This document shows, in pieces, positions 13,061-26,137 of a stretch of DNA of 64,000 nt. Numbering within the stretch: position 1 is the stretch's first letter; every line of letters starts with the position of its first letter. The notes under the pieces were generated by a model, which worked only from the letters and a program-made list of their open reading frames with translations, searched no databases and had not been told where the DNA came from. Origin of the DNA: Burhinus oedicnemus (lineage: Eukaryota; Chordata; Aves; Charadriiformes; Burhinidae). The DNA lies in the NCBI GenBank assembly GCA_008921705.1, contig VFFE01007767.1, positions 2,027,566 through 2,091,565 on the forward strand, in the 5' to 3' direction. The position numbers and the translations under genes were made by a program.

Positions 13061-15582
13061 CGGCTGCTCTGGTCCAGGTGAATAAGAAGCAGAAGATAAT
13101 TTAGCTCCTCGTTGGCAAACCTATGCCTAAAATTAGATGTCACTGAAGGGCCTCTGCAGAAATGTCTGATTCTGCCAACATTTACATTTTATTTGCCTTC
13201 AGAGGGGTTACTCACAGGAGTAAAATTACACAACCGCTTAAGGATTGGCATGGAGATGGTCTTAAACAATCATGGAATATTCTGAACATTATTTGTTAGA
13301 CCCCCAGCCCCAAGTTTTAGCAGGCACAGATTTTAGTGGCTGATTAATTAGCTTGCTGCCACCTTCTATGGAAATACTATTACTGATTATAACAGTAACA
13401 CCTGGATCTTTTGTAGCATTTCTTGCAAAGCCTGCTAAAAAGAGAGTAAAGGCCTTAGTTACAATTTTACACATAGGAAAACTTTTGCAGAGGGACGGAT
13501 AGTGAATTGGTTGTTGTCACCTGATGGTAGAAATAACTCTCTATACGTGTGTATGCAATGTACTGTAAGACTTACACAGCAATATATAAATGTTAAAGGT
13601 AGACATATATTATATTGGTGGTAATTAATTGTTATTTACTATTTATGAACTAGAAATTAAAATAGGCATGTTAAATCAGGCAGAAGATGTGTGAATGGCC
13701 ACAGATTTTATAAGAGAAGTCTGTGATTTGTTAGGAGTGGCACTGCCCTCTCGGAGCCCTTAGGGCCAGATTCAAGCCTAATGAAATCAGCAGGATCTCC
13801 AGTTTAATTCATGGGAGAGGAACTCCCTGGGAACTGCATTTCAAGTTAAGGCTGAGTATGGCTTTAATGTATTCAGTCATCTTAAAGAAATTTTCCCTAT
13901 CTTGTCTTTTTACAGTGTATGCAAAGCAGCCAACATGCAAAAAGGTCATGTAAATATTTGCTGTCATGGTCAGATACATTAACATGGGCTGTCAGGTCTA
14001 TAGGAAAAACAGCCAGAAACAACTAGTTCCAATTCTTGAACTGAAACACAGATCCTGGGAAATTAAAATATTCTAAAGTAACAGTAGTTTTCCTGTCCAG
14101 CTTTCCTAGACTTTATCTTCTTTCACATTTCTTCAAATTATAGCTGAATTTTTTGGACTTTGAAAGAAAAAAACCCAAATCAACACCTCTTACCTGAAAT
14201 ACTTTGTGTCAAAAGAGCAAAAGAAGGTAATCATATTGACATATCGTAGTGCTGGGAGTTTTTTCTGTTTCATTTATTGCGCTTACATGATTTGTGAAAG
14301 ACAGCTGTATGGTAGAGTGAAATATGGGCCTTCCCAGGCTCACAGTTGTGCACTCAGTTATTCTTTACTTAACACATTTGTCCTTCTGTAAAAGAATGTC
14401 TTGTGTGTACCTGAAAAAAAAAGCTTCAAAGAAGCAAGATCTTATTTAGTACATATTGTTTCAACAGAATCATATTCTGTCTGCCACTCAAAAGCTGATG
14501 AGCAGTATATTTTAGATGCTGTGTCACACTGGAGCTGAATTTGACTCCATTGCGACAGGCTATATCAGCATGGATCCAATGGGTTCATTGCAGTGATACT
14601 GGAGCGGATGTGCAGTGTGCTAAATAAAACCACTAGCTATGTAAGTCTGTATCTGTCACTGCTGTATCTGTTAAGTGTTTTTTGAATACAATGTTTATTA
14701 TTTATCTGCACTGAAGTAATACTATGGCGTGGTTTGGGCTGGACATACTAAAGGACCCCAACTGAAAATGGGACCTCAGCATGTTGGGTAATATACACAG
14801 TGAGAATATACTCCTATTGCAAGACCTTGCAACATGAATAAACCAGAACGAAAAGTGGTGAAGATAAAGGGAGAGGTAGAGTGATTAAGGGTCCAAATTG
14901 ATCAACTGAATAAAGGGTATGTCAAGGTGGCAGTGACTTTCCTCTTTACCCCAGATCACGCCTTCACAGAAGGTACAATGCCTTCATCCTGCTCTACCAC
15001 CACTTCTTATTCTGATTTAGCAGCAGCAATTTGGGCTTTCAGCATTTGGTGTCTGCTGGAAGAGGGATTTGGCAGCTGGAACAGCTTATACAGGCCAAAC
15101 TACCCTTCAGAGGAAAGGTAGCGGGCCAGATGGAGCTGTCCCATGGGTCGTATCTGGCACAGGAGCTATCACTTGGACAAATTTGATCTAATTTTCACAT
15201 TAGGTAAAATCTGTAAGTCTACTGCTAATACAGTAAGTCACACAAACACCAGACACTTCCATTTGCACAAGGGCATGCAAAGAAAAGTGTATTGCAATTC
15301 CGTGCTTTGCAAGATGTGCAAGATTTTGGCCGAGCAGAGAAGCATAGTACTAGCCTTTCGCTCAGCACAGTGTATTTAGGATTTGTTGCCAGTGCTGATA
15401 GCAAGTCCCTGAATGAGGGCAGCTCTTGGATTTAGTCATTGCTCCCAATACTGTTTATATATTTAGGTAGTGATTGTAATGCATAGTTACTATGCTGGGC
15501 CTGAGTTCAGGTTTCTGTTCTCAAAGGGAATACTGTCATCTCTGTGGTATCATGTAAGACTGTCTCTTGTTTTTGTTCTCAT

Positions 15583-15600
15583 TCTCTCTCTCTCTCTCTC
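15583..15600. repeat. (TC)9 microsatellite
   Basis: Nine perfect TC units followed by a T run. A shorter TC run occurs at 16923-16935. These are ordinary simple repeats. Confidence 0.95.
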
Positions 15601-15839
15601 TTTTGCATTTTTGGCTATAGAGCAGCCCAGTTTAAACAGGATAAGAGAATAATCACTGCATCAGAGGCTGGTGGGTAGCCTGCTGATTAGGCTACTCTGT
15701 TGGGATATTAGGGGCAATGATCTGAGCAACTCTTAAGATGGGAGCCCTTCTGGATAAATTTTTAACTACTCAACTGTTTCATAAAAGACAAACACTTGGT
15801 ACCATTGCTTCTACCCAATTACCTTCTGTGATGAATGGA

Positions 15840-16470
15840 CCAGCTCTGGGGATGAGGGCAGAGCAGTGGATATTGTTTAACTTGGCTTTAACAAGGCCTT
15901 TCACATGTCTCTCATAGCATACTTGTAGCCATGAAGGGGAGATACAGGTGGCCTTCAAGGTGAGTAGGGCTTAATGCTTTAAAGTCTGACTGGCAGCTGG
16001 TTGTCAGTGGTCTTCCTCAGGGGTAGACTCTGGGGCCAGTACTTTGTAACATCCAACCTGGCTGTTGGGATGGAATGAACCATCAGCAGGATCAAGTCTG
16101 ACACTGAGCCTGGGAGAGCTTTTAATACGATGCAGGGTCAGCCAGCCACTCACTGGGACCCCAATGAGCCAGAGGCATGGGCTAGGGGGAACTTCATGAA
16201 GCTCCACAGAGGCAGATGAAATCTTTCAGCAGGGACCGAATAGCCTTGTGTGACAACATAGGTAGGGACAGATTGGCTTGGGAGCAGCTTTGCAGAAAGG
16301 ACTTAGGGTCTGACAACAAGCAGGTTGAGGAAAGTGATTATTCCCCTCTTCGCAGCATTTATGAGGTTGCACATGGAGTATTATGACCAGTTTTTATTCC
16401 CCTGGTACAAAAGAGATAATGACAAACTGGGGAGAACCCAGCAAATGACCTCTAGGCGTTCTCTTCCTTA
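15840..16470 (+). mobile_element. Decayed CR1 LINE, reverse-transcriptase to C-terminal part
   Basis: The + strand carries mutated CR1 ORF2 landmarks in the right order: 'gggcagagcagtggatattg' followed by 'aacaaggcctttcacatgtc' (the AVDIVYLDFSKAFDT region of the RT palm domain), a 'cctcaggggtagactctggg' block (the PQGSVLGP region), the 'ggagcagctttgcagaaagg' block ([11 protein letters not shown] region), and 'gaggttgcacatggagtatt' (VRPHLEYC region). The segment between the second and third blocks is shortened, and many stops and frameshifts are present. No 3' tail is visible. It is inactive and older than the CR1 copies at 23.7 and 41.5 kb. Confidence 0.8.
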
Positions 16471-19400
16471 ACCACACTAACTAAGCTCACAGGTCCAAGA
16501 TCCTGTTTAATGTAGGTCTTAATGACTTGACAAAAAGTCAAGCTGCTTTTTAGAGCCCACGTAGGTGCCTTTCTGGTGTGATGCTGTAACCAGCTGTGCT
16601 GTTACATGCTGATGGCTCAGCCCCTAAACTTGCTACTGACAGTAGTGAACCCTAGAACTGAAATAACTTCAGAAGTATTGAAGAGAATTCCTACAGTAAA
16701 TACGGAAAATTTGGTATATGCAGCAAAACTACCAAGTCATGTATGGCCTACGTGACTTTAGTACTCCATGACTATGGATTATTAAAATGGTGACATTCTA
16801 CCCTTGAACGCATCAATTCTACATGAATTAGTACTAAAAATCAGGATTTATAAAAACAGTCACCACTCGATGTGTGTTTGATACGGCTGATTTATATAGG
16901 AAGGAAATGCAATTGGGTAGTATCTCTCTCTCTCTTTGTGTTTATTCAAGAGGAAGAACACATATTTCAAAAAATTTAATGGATGTTTTCTTGTCTTTTT
17001 TGCTATTTCCCCTTTAAAAGTTGCTAACAAAAATGTCCCTATGTAAAATACTTGCTTACGGGGTCCATAAATACTTAAAATGCCTACGGAGTCTTTGGCA
17101 GACACATCCTCTGAAGCTGTACTAACCAGCTTACTACCTTTGGCTGGGAGCTGGCTGGCCATGGCTTGCTGGCTTCCTCAGAGGTCAGGAGCTCAGCTTC
17201 TGGTGCGCAAAAGCAGTGCAGCTGTGAGAGGCTGCATAGGGATGTTCTGCACCTGTTTGTGTGTAGTTCTCTGACTTTTTTGTGCTAAATTGGTGAATGT
17301 CAACGGGAGTAAATGCAGCATGGCAGAGATTATGGGCCCTCTGAAAAATAGCTCTGTTACACATGAAATTTCTAGTTCATCTCATTGAGTTGCTCAGTTG
17401 TCATTTCTTTATATTTTGTCATTAAGGATCGTAGGAATTTTGTGTTCTTCCAAGTTTACTGGCATTGTTTTGTCAGTTAGGGATATGAAGAAGTCATCTT
17501 GCTGGTCAGTTGGGCTATTCTGGCAAGGGTATAGATGCAATTATTGTCCAAAAGTCATCCTGCCAGAACATTGCTTTCCACCTGGGGAACTGGGTTAAAC
17601 TAAAATGTTCCCTCAAACTGTCTAGATGATAGAAGTAAATGTCTACACTTGATGGACTTGCTGACATAGGTATATGTACAAAATTGTCTTTCAGTAATAG
17701 GCTATTTCACAGGTTTTATCTGCAATCAGATGGGATAAATACCAGTTTTTCTTTACGTAAAAAAGTTGTCCATTTTCTTCTTGATTTTTGCTTTTTCTTC
17801 TTAGCCAGCTAAATGTATCTGTTTGTAGAAAAGTGCTAGTATTTGAGTGATAGTTAAAAATCTTTATTTCTCATAGCACTTTGGTACAAATTTTATGTGA
17901 CTACTGAATTTTCCATGTGTTTTTTCATTAGGTCATAAATCTATTGCAGAATTACTGCAAGTCACTGTAAATAGCAGAAAAGGATGAAATAGCAGTAAGA
18001 AGTAGTACTGGACTAAATTAAAAAGTTCCTGTTTTTATTAAAATTGTTACCAAACAACTTAATACCTTGAGCAAAACTCTTCAGGCTATTCTGGAAGAAA
18101 ATTATATAAAATAAATAATTGTTTTTATTTCATTAAAAGATCTACTTTTTGATTCTCTTAGTACTTGAAGACAGCTAAGGATATGAATAGACATTTTCTG
18201 AATGTGGAGGACAGATTATCAGCACGGAGTAGCTAATGGAAGCTAGTACAAGAGCTTCAGGCTAGAAATACCACAAGGATCATGGCAATGACCTCAGACT
18301 AGTTGAAAACGTGTGTGGTAAAATAGGAGAGTCAAGTCTTGAGGGTGTGGAAAGTAAGAACTGTATATTGAGGAATTTCTTCCACACTGCAAGAGTTGTT
18401 ACTGTAATAAACTTGTGTCTGCACAAGTTTTGCAGAATTTGGTGTTAAGGTCACCAACTGTGTGTTATCTCTGTTTATCTAATAGCTGGGGGCAGAGGGG
18501 GAAGAACAATATGGGCCTATGCCACTCTTACAGTCTTATGTATTATAATTTTGTCAAATAAAAATCAAAGACAAATTGGAAGGATCTTAGCATTTTGGTA
18601 AAAAAAAAAATTAAAATAAAATTGTAAACTGGATTTTGAAGAAATGCTTGGCAGTTTTTATTGTGATCCCCTCTGAATTGTCCTGAAGTATCCCAACAAA
18701 AATAGTTATTATCAAGGTTTTAAAAGTTATCCTTAGTTTTTAAAACTGATGCAAGTCTCAACTAAGGATTTGATGTAAATATGAGGAAGAAACAAGGGTG
18801 CATTTTCTCACTTTTGCTTGTTGGCATTGCTGCTGACTTCAGCATAAGGGAAAGTGGAGACAGAGCTGGTGACTCAATGGAGGTATGGTGGAAGGTCAAG
18901 CTAAACCAGCATGAAAAGACAGAGATTGCCCATCATCTTAAAAAGATACGGTTTACTGATGGTTAGGTAAAGAGCGAAACAAATCTAATGACAACTTTAC
19001 CAACCTCTAACTCAATATTGTATTATTTAATTTACTTTAAAAAACATAGCTCAGCTTGATTTCTGGCAGTTCTCACTGCTTTTCCTCACCATGTACTCCA
19101 TATTTCTTCACCTTAGGAGACAGCTTTCTTTGCTAGTTTATCTAATTTTCCATTCCTTATATATCCTGTACTAATTCATAATATACATTTTAGATGTTAT
19201 TGTTCACCCAACAATATCTGGAGGTCTCCTGTAAGTATTTTCACCCTATTTTAGTTAAACCTAGCTTTGCAACTTTGATTTAAAGAAATTCCAGAGCTCC
19301 CAATGCATCCAGGTTTTGATTGCTGTAGCCCAACCAGCTTTAGTAATTACTTGAAATTTTCAAATTGGACACAAAATTTCCGGAGGATACATAGAGTGGC

Positions 19401-22400
19401 TGGGTCAGAAGACAGTAGCAGTGCCTTGTTCACGCCAGTGATTTCTGGTTCTGTGCGAAGGTTTCAATGCTCTAGCACGCAAATACCCAATATCAGACAA
19501 ATACAGATATTGTAATCAGTTAATAGTTCGCTTCAGACAGGAGCCCGTGGATTAAGGTTTTGCTAAATGTCAGTAGATTTTTCAGTGCAGAAATTTGCAA
19601 GATGTCTTGTCTACACAGAGAGCGTCCTGTAGTTTCACAGGAGAGAAACTCATGAACTCCAATTTAAGCTTTGACTGTATTTTATTTCATAACACTGAGG
19701 CGTTATTTAACTCCTCTGCCTCAGTTTTCTCTTCTTCATTATGAAAAGAGAATTCTGAGAGGATTATGTGAGTACCAGTATTTTTCCATTTAAAATCCAT
19801 TGTATGAGAGAATTAACTAATATTTATAAAGGTCACAGAAGATGACTGAATCATTTTTGTTAACTTATTCTTGATTTATCAGGTATTTAACTTTACTTTG
19901 CTGTTGTCTGCTTCATGTTTTTCTCTCTTAAATAACCAGTTTGAAAGGATAATTCTTGTTCTGTAAATGAAAGCAAGTTGTGATTAAAGCTGTTCTAAGC
20001 ATCTAAGCTACCCAGCACTGAGATCATTGTTAGCAGTATAACCATGATAACGTGGTGCTTAGTCAGGGTTAGGTCAGCACTGTATACTAGATGGAGGTGC
20101 TGAGACATGTGAGCTGGGTGGTGTCACACTGCCTGCGTAACATTAGCTTTTGCCATAAGGAGCAAACCTTTACCAGTTGTAACTAAGGAGTTATGACCTT
20201 ACCGGTGTAGGTACAGTGCTGAGCCATTTTGGTTATGCAGCTCCTTGCTCTAAAGCCAGGCTAGAGCCCATGAGTTCAGGTATGGTTCACCATTGCACCA
20301 TGTGGGCACATCCTCAGCTGCCAAGTGGGTTCTACAGCCCAGGGGCAGTGTCTGGGCTGCGCACCTTGCCATGCATCTGGTGTGTCTGCGTGAGCTACAG
20401 CTGCAGCATGGGCAGTCCTCAAAGCTGGGCTAGCTGGACTAAAGGTGCGGGATGGCTGCTCCAGGCACGCTCTAAACCCAGCGCTGATGGGTTCAGCTTG
20501 CGCAGGAGACATTGCCTACGTAAATCAGGTTAACAGTGCATCTTTCATTGCACTGTGTTGCGTTTCATGTAGACCAGCCCTGAGAGAAATCACGAAAGAC
20601 TTTGCAAGTCCTTCTGTCACTCACCCTTGCTAAAGGGGGAGCAGAAAGTCTTTTATTTTTGAAAGAGCTCTGTATTCAAGGAAGGAAAGGGTGATCATGT
20701 GGTGTGTTCGCATGATCATCATCAGATATGGGTTTTGTGCTTGTAAACCTTTCTTTGAACATGACCTTTCACCTCTCGGGTGTTTAATTTCCCCTACTAT
20801 AAAACATACCTTTCTGTTGACAGGAATGTTGTGAAGCAATTTGTAAAGAAGTTTAAGTTTCTAAGGCCTGGCTTACACGTAAATGTTTTCTGCTATGGCC
20901 TGTGTTTAATGCCGTGGCCTGTTGCCCGTAGGGTGAAGAACAATCAGAAACTCCAGAGGTATTTCTGAAACTGAGTTACACCAGCATGGTGAAGGGAAAG
21001 CTTAACATCGCAGTTTGCCTTGGAGCTGTAGGAAAGCCCAGGGCTGGCAGTATCTAGGGGCACCTAGAAGTGGTAGCCACAGTGTTGTCTGACCTGGACT
21101 TTCAAATCAGTTGCATGGTGTAGTTTCCTCATTCACGCTGATCTTCATACCTGTCTTCCTAGAGTAGCAGGGCGTTTTGCAGTCCTGTTTGTTTTGTGTT
21201 TTATAAAACTGGTCACAATCTTCATGTTGCAGGTAAATCCATTGTAACAGAAGCCTAAGTGCAAGAGGGGCTTCAAGGCACATGGAGACATGGAGACATT
21301 AACGTCCGTTGTGTTTAACTTTCTTTCCAGCAGCTTTGCTGACATATGTGCTGTGCCCTAAGAAAAGCTATGCCTGAGTTATATTCTATTTCTTCTTGCT
21401 TTAATTCTCCATGGGAGTGATTTTTTAGTGGAAGGTAAAACAAACCTCAGTGTTCCAGCAGCTCCCGTGAAGTTGGGCCTGTGGGTATTGCCAGTGTTCA
21501 GAGTTTCAGTCCAGCAATGTGTGGGAGAAAAATAATGCCAATGACTTAAAATAATGGATTTTGAGTCTCTTTATCGTCATGCTAAAGCTGGATTTTTAGA
21601 AGTGAGCAAGTAGTTTTGTCAAATGGGAAATGCCCTAAAGCATTGCTCTATCATGATATGGATTGAACAACTCAAGAGGAAAGGCAGTAGTTTTATTTAA
21701 AGCCATGTGATTTAAGGGAGAGTAAGGAAAAAAGAATTTATTATGCCTTTAAAAATGTCTTCTACCCCTACAGTAAGATTGTGGCAAAAACATTTCTCTG
21801 AGTTGTACATTAAAGCTGTATATTTTAAGGCATGATCTTTTTGAATAACATGCATATTTGCTTTGAAAAGCCAAGACCCAAAGATAACTGTAATTTTGTT
21901 TTGGATCAATATTTTGTGGGAGTATTGGAGGACAGGCAGAGTCAAGACTGTTCTGAAATGATTTAGATTTGTGTATGAGGAAGATTTTTTAACTCTACCA
22001 TTTCTTTTGGGTTAACGGTTTCAGTAGCTCAATATTCAGCTTATTTTTAGTGGCCTGAAATGCAAAACCAGCATTTTCCTTATTCTGCACTAACTTTTAA
22101 ACTGGGCAGAAAAGAGAGTCACACACACCTGCAAAGCTGATATGCAAAGTCTGTATTTTTAGCCAAAAAATAATTTTTTGCCATTTATCCAAGAAAGTTT
22201 CAAATGCCAAAATATAGAACATTCCTTATGTTCTTCCTAAGAACTGAAAGCTGTCATCAAAAATGAATGTTTATGCACATCTTGGAACAGTGAAATAAAT
22301 ACCATCATTAAAAACGTGTACTTGATTTTTTTACAAATATAGTTGGTTTCTGAATTCTAAGGAATGTTATCTGCATAGAATATGTGAATGAGCACTGAAA

Positions 22401-23654
22401 AACTGGTTTTACCCAGAAGAACATAAAGAAATAAATGATATCTCAAATTAAAATAAAAAGAAAGGAAAAATAGTTTAATAATCCATTAAAAATTGGCATT
22501 AAAAATAAAATTCTTAGGAAAATTCTCCTCAGTCTTTGAAAGAAAACTAGTGACTTTTCAGTCTGAAACAATTTTTCCAATGAAAGGAAAATAGGAGTTT
22601 GTAGTAGGATTCATAACGTGTCTGATTGCAATCTTAATGAAAGAAAAAGTATTAGCTCTTGATAATAGTAGGAAAGTGATGTTAACAGCCCCATCTTACA
22701 AAACCAGCCTAATATTAAGTAATGGTTAGTTAATGTTGAGCAGTCTGTTTAGTATTCAGAAAAATTAACTTCTTCCTTCCCTAGGTGCAAGCACAATTAT
22801 CTACCCACTGATTGTAGGAACATCTGCCTACGTGTATGTTCATTCCTCTGTAGCAATTATGGATGATATAGGGACAAAAAATACTAAAGACTAAGGGGAA
22901 AGAGGGCTTGTCTTAGATTAAAATGCCTTCTTTTCTTTGCATTAAATGCCTTTGTATTGTAGGATCTTAGATTTTCCCATTGCTTTTGCTCAGCATTCGT
23001 ATCTCAGGGCTACAAACTGCCCATCCCATTGCTGACAACTTTCAAGTGAGAATCATTGAGTAACTATCGAAGCTTTGTCATTTGCTGAGATTTGATGATG
23101 ACTGATGGTAACCACATTGAGGACCTTGTGTTCCCAACCCTCATGTTTATATTGGCCATCGAGAACAACATACAGTGCATCTACACTGCAATTACTATGG
23201 TGAATTCAGTTTGTGTAAAGTAGAAGCACAGGTTTTTTAGCCTACCTGTGTTGCTTATTGGTAGATGCAAAGGCATGGCAGGACAGAATCTGGTCAGACC
23301 CCAAAGTATGCCTGAAAATGTAATACAAGACTTTAGCAGTTAGTTCAGCCTGAACGCTGTCCTACCATTATGTCACTAGCAGCATCCAAACTGGCAGGTG
23401 TGAAACTGCCCTGATTGTATATCTACATAAGCTGCAGTGAATTCAGTGTAGATGTTTCTGTAATCACTAATTCTTGAGCAGAACTGGTATTGTATTCCTT
23501 TTCCAAATACTTTCCAATGGCTAGATACCTTTTGAGCCATTTATAAAGCATTTAGCTGCGGTAGTGCCTCTCAGACAGCTGGTGTAAATACTAACTTCTG
23601 TGGTATTTTTTTTATTTCTTTTCTGCATTTTTTTTCTCTTCCATCTCATTCTGT

Positions 23655-24406
23655 GCTGCTAAATGTCTGCAAAGTGGATGCACCAAAATATCTTGGGGGC
23701 CACCCAGCTGGAAAGCAGCTTGGCAGAAAAGGATCTGGGGATCCTGGTGGACACCAAGTTGACCATGAGCCAGCAATGTGCCCCTGTGGCAAAGAAGGCC
23801 AATGGTATCCTGGGCTGCATTAGACAAAGTATTGCCAGCAGGTCAAGGGAGGTGAACCTTCCCCTCTACTCAACACTGGTGAGGCTACACCTGAAGTGCT
23901 GTGTCCAGTTCTGGGCTTCTCAGTACAAGAGAGACGTGAACATACTGGAGAGAGTCCAACGAAGGGCCACAAGGATGATTAACTTGGTTGGAGCACCTCT
24001 TCTATGAGGAAAGGCTGAGGGAGCTGGGACTGTTCAACCTGGAGAAGAGAAGGCTCAGGGGCACATCTCATCAATGTATAAAAGTACCTGAAGGGAGGGT
24101 GCAAAGAGGACAGAGCTAGTCTCTTTTCAGTGGTGCCTAATGACAGGACATGGGGCAATGGGCACCAACTGAAACATGTGAGATTCCCTCTGAACATCAG
24201 GAAACACGTTTTCACTGTGACGGTGACCAAGCACTGGCAGAGGTTGCCCAGGGAGGTTGCGGAGTCTCCCTCCTTGAAAATACTCAAAAGTCATCTGGAC
24301 ACCATTCTGGGCAACTGGCTGTAGGTGTCTCTGCTTGAGTAGGGGGGTTCAACCAGATGACCTCCAGAAGTGCCTTCTGACCTCAAAAATTCTGTGATTC
24401 TGTGAT
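23655..24406 (+). mobile_element. CR1 LINE 3' part (ORF2 C-terminus plus 3' UTR)
   Basis: A 5'-truncated CR1. Frame + 23663-24007 encodes the CR1 ORF2 C-terminal region, with [34 protein letters not shown] and [12 protein letters not shown] frameshift near 23990 breaks the frame. The remainder continues in another frame at 24130-24324 with LNIRKHVFTV and [17 protein letters not shown]. The 3' UTR and the ATTCTGTG terminal repeats end at 24406. The endonuclease and the RT catalytic core are absent, so it cannot move. It lies in sense with the host gene about 1.5 kb before the next exon. Confidence 0.95.
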
Positions 24407-25171
24407 CTGCCATTTCAGTGTCTTTTTACACCACTGCAGGAGCTACACCTGCTCCATCTCCTGCAGATGGCAAGAGAGTAAAGGTATTTCTTCCTGGCAC
24501 AATGCAGTGTTGTACAGACACACCTGAGATGGCTCAGAAAGAGCATGGTGTGCTCTCATCAATCCATGCCTGGGCAGGATAATCTGTGCCTTGGGTATGG
24601 ACTGAATATGTAGGCTCAGCTGGGCTTACCAGTTCCCGTTTCCTCTGTATCCAAAATAGTTTGGCTGAGCATTTGCCTCTGCATCTACTCCCTAGTGCTG
24701 TGGATCCCAGGAAGTTTCGTAGTTTGGCTGCAATTCTGTGGCAGCCTGGTTCCTGCTGTGCAGGTCCTAATGAGCCTTCCGATATTGGAGACGCTCATGA
24801 GAAGACCTTTTGGTAGTCTTTAGGAGCCAGACCCAGCACAGTCAGCGCTAATCGACCCTGTCAAGTCCAGTATGATTTCTACTGTTGATTGAGATGGCTT
24901 TTCTCAGTGCTTTAGTCTTTGGAGGGCTTTGAGCTTGGGATGGTGTGGGACTGGGCTGTAGCAAAGCTAGTGTGTCACACTCGTGCAGTACTGGGCAGTG
25001 GAGTACAGGCACCCACCGGTTATGTGGGAGTCAACATAGCCCTGGCAGGGCCTACACAGGCATTGTGGAAGAAGTACTTAGTATCCCTTCACTGAGTCCC
25101 TGGTCTATATTATCCATGGTTTTTTTCCATTATTGTGCATCTCACAGCCTCCCATTCCCTGAAAACAGAAA

Positions 25172-25211
25172 GTTAGCTTTATCCGAATGGTGTTAGCTTT
25201 ATCCGGATGGT
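25172..25211. repeat. 20-bp tandem duplication (2 copies)
   Basis: Two adjacent 20-bp units, 25172-25191 and 25192-25211, beginning GTTAGCTTTATCC and differing at one base (A versus G). It lies about 730 bp before the exon at 25939. The high identity suggests a recent local duplication. Confidence 0.9.
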
Positions 25212-25938
25212 GTTCTTTTTGTCTTGAGTGAATAAGAATGTCTGTATTTTGCAATTCAGCATCTAAGATTACTCATGTTTCTCCCTGAATGCTAAGGATG
25301 ACTATTAACACTGCTGTGAGACTGAAAGGATCTGAAATTGCTCTTGGTTTTGTGTGACATCTCAGTTTTGCCCCTGCTGGAGTTTCATCTAGGTCTTTAT
25401 ACTATATAATGCCAGCAAATTGCATTGTGAATACAAAATTGCTAGTGCTAAAATGGAAATCTGGTTTTGGGGTGTTTTGTTGGGTAAGTGCGAGGCTAAA
25501 ATGCAAAATTCATGTTTAGGGGAAACCAGGTGGTACAAAAGGATAAAGTTCTTCCTCAACTGCTTTAAAAAAAAAAGTACCTTGTGATTTACCAACACCA
25601 CCTACTGCAGAGCAGACTGGTGTGTTTGGGATTTTCCATTATCCTTCTTAAGGTAAACTTCTGATTTATCTAACTGAAGAACAGTAAAAATAGGCTTCTC
25701 AGCAAAGTGCAGTACTGGGGTAAGCATATTTATCAAGGCGCAACCACATCATTGGTCTACACTCTATTCCAATAGCGTATTGAAAAGGAAAATGTTGTAT
25801 GTGCTTTAGGAGTAAGGAGTGTGAGTTGATATTCCTCTACTCAGTATGGGCTTGGTCTGTGTTCCCCATGGACTTTGAAGCCCAGATCAGTTCTGTGCAC
25901 TTAAGAATATGTAACTTGCTATTATATTTTGCTTGTAG

Positions 25939-26137
25939 GTGTTTTATACCTTCAGTATGGAGATGAAACAAAGCAGTTGAGGATGCCAAATGAAATCACA
26001 AGCACAGACACAATTCGTGCCCTTTTTGTAAGTGCCTTCCCCCAGCAGCTGACAATGAAAATGCTGGAATCGCCCAGTGTGGCCATTTACATCAAGGATG
26101 AGAGCAGAAACATATACTATGAATTGTGTGATGTGAG
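25939..26137 (+). CDS. KIAA1217: KIAA1217 exon: N-terminal globular (SRCIN1/AIP3-like) module
   Basis: A 199-nt exon after TTGCTTGTAG. The first two bases complete the Gly codon begun at 8745, then come 65 codons and two bases of an Arg codon before donor GTAAGT at 26138. The peptide includes VLYLQYGDETKQLRMPNEI, IRALFVSAFPQQLTMKML, SPSVAIYIKDESRN and YYELCDV. This is the most conserved part of the KIAA1217/SRCIN1 pair and falls in the N-terminal region that the AIP3/Bud6 family profile covers. Alternating hydrophobic strands and one amphipathic helix suggest a small beta-grasp-like fold (inference). From memory most positions match the mammalian protein; the Cys in YYELCDV looks different from the human residue. 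It probably mediates protein contacts in the cortical cytoskeleton (family knowledge, not shown here). Confidence 0.96.

Larger units (their letters stand above)
8746..25938 (+). other. KIAA1217 intron, 17.2 kb
   Basis: Begins GTAAGA and ends TTGCTTGTAG, a phase-1 intron. It holds an ancient reversed CR1 (10440-11110), a 29-base A run (11323-11351), a CpG-rich patch (12600-13060), a TC microsatellite (15583-15600), a decayed CR1 (15840-16470), a CR1 3' part (23655-24406) and a 20-bp tandem duplication (25172-25211). The stretches between, notably 11.4-12.5 kb, 13.1-15.5 kb and 16.5-23.6 kb, are AT-rich with only short random open frames; I see no gene in them. Confidence 0.85.
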
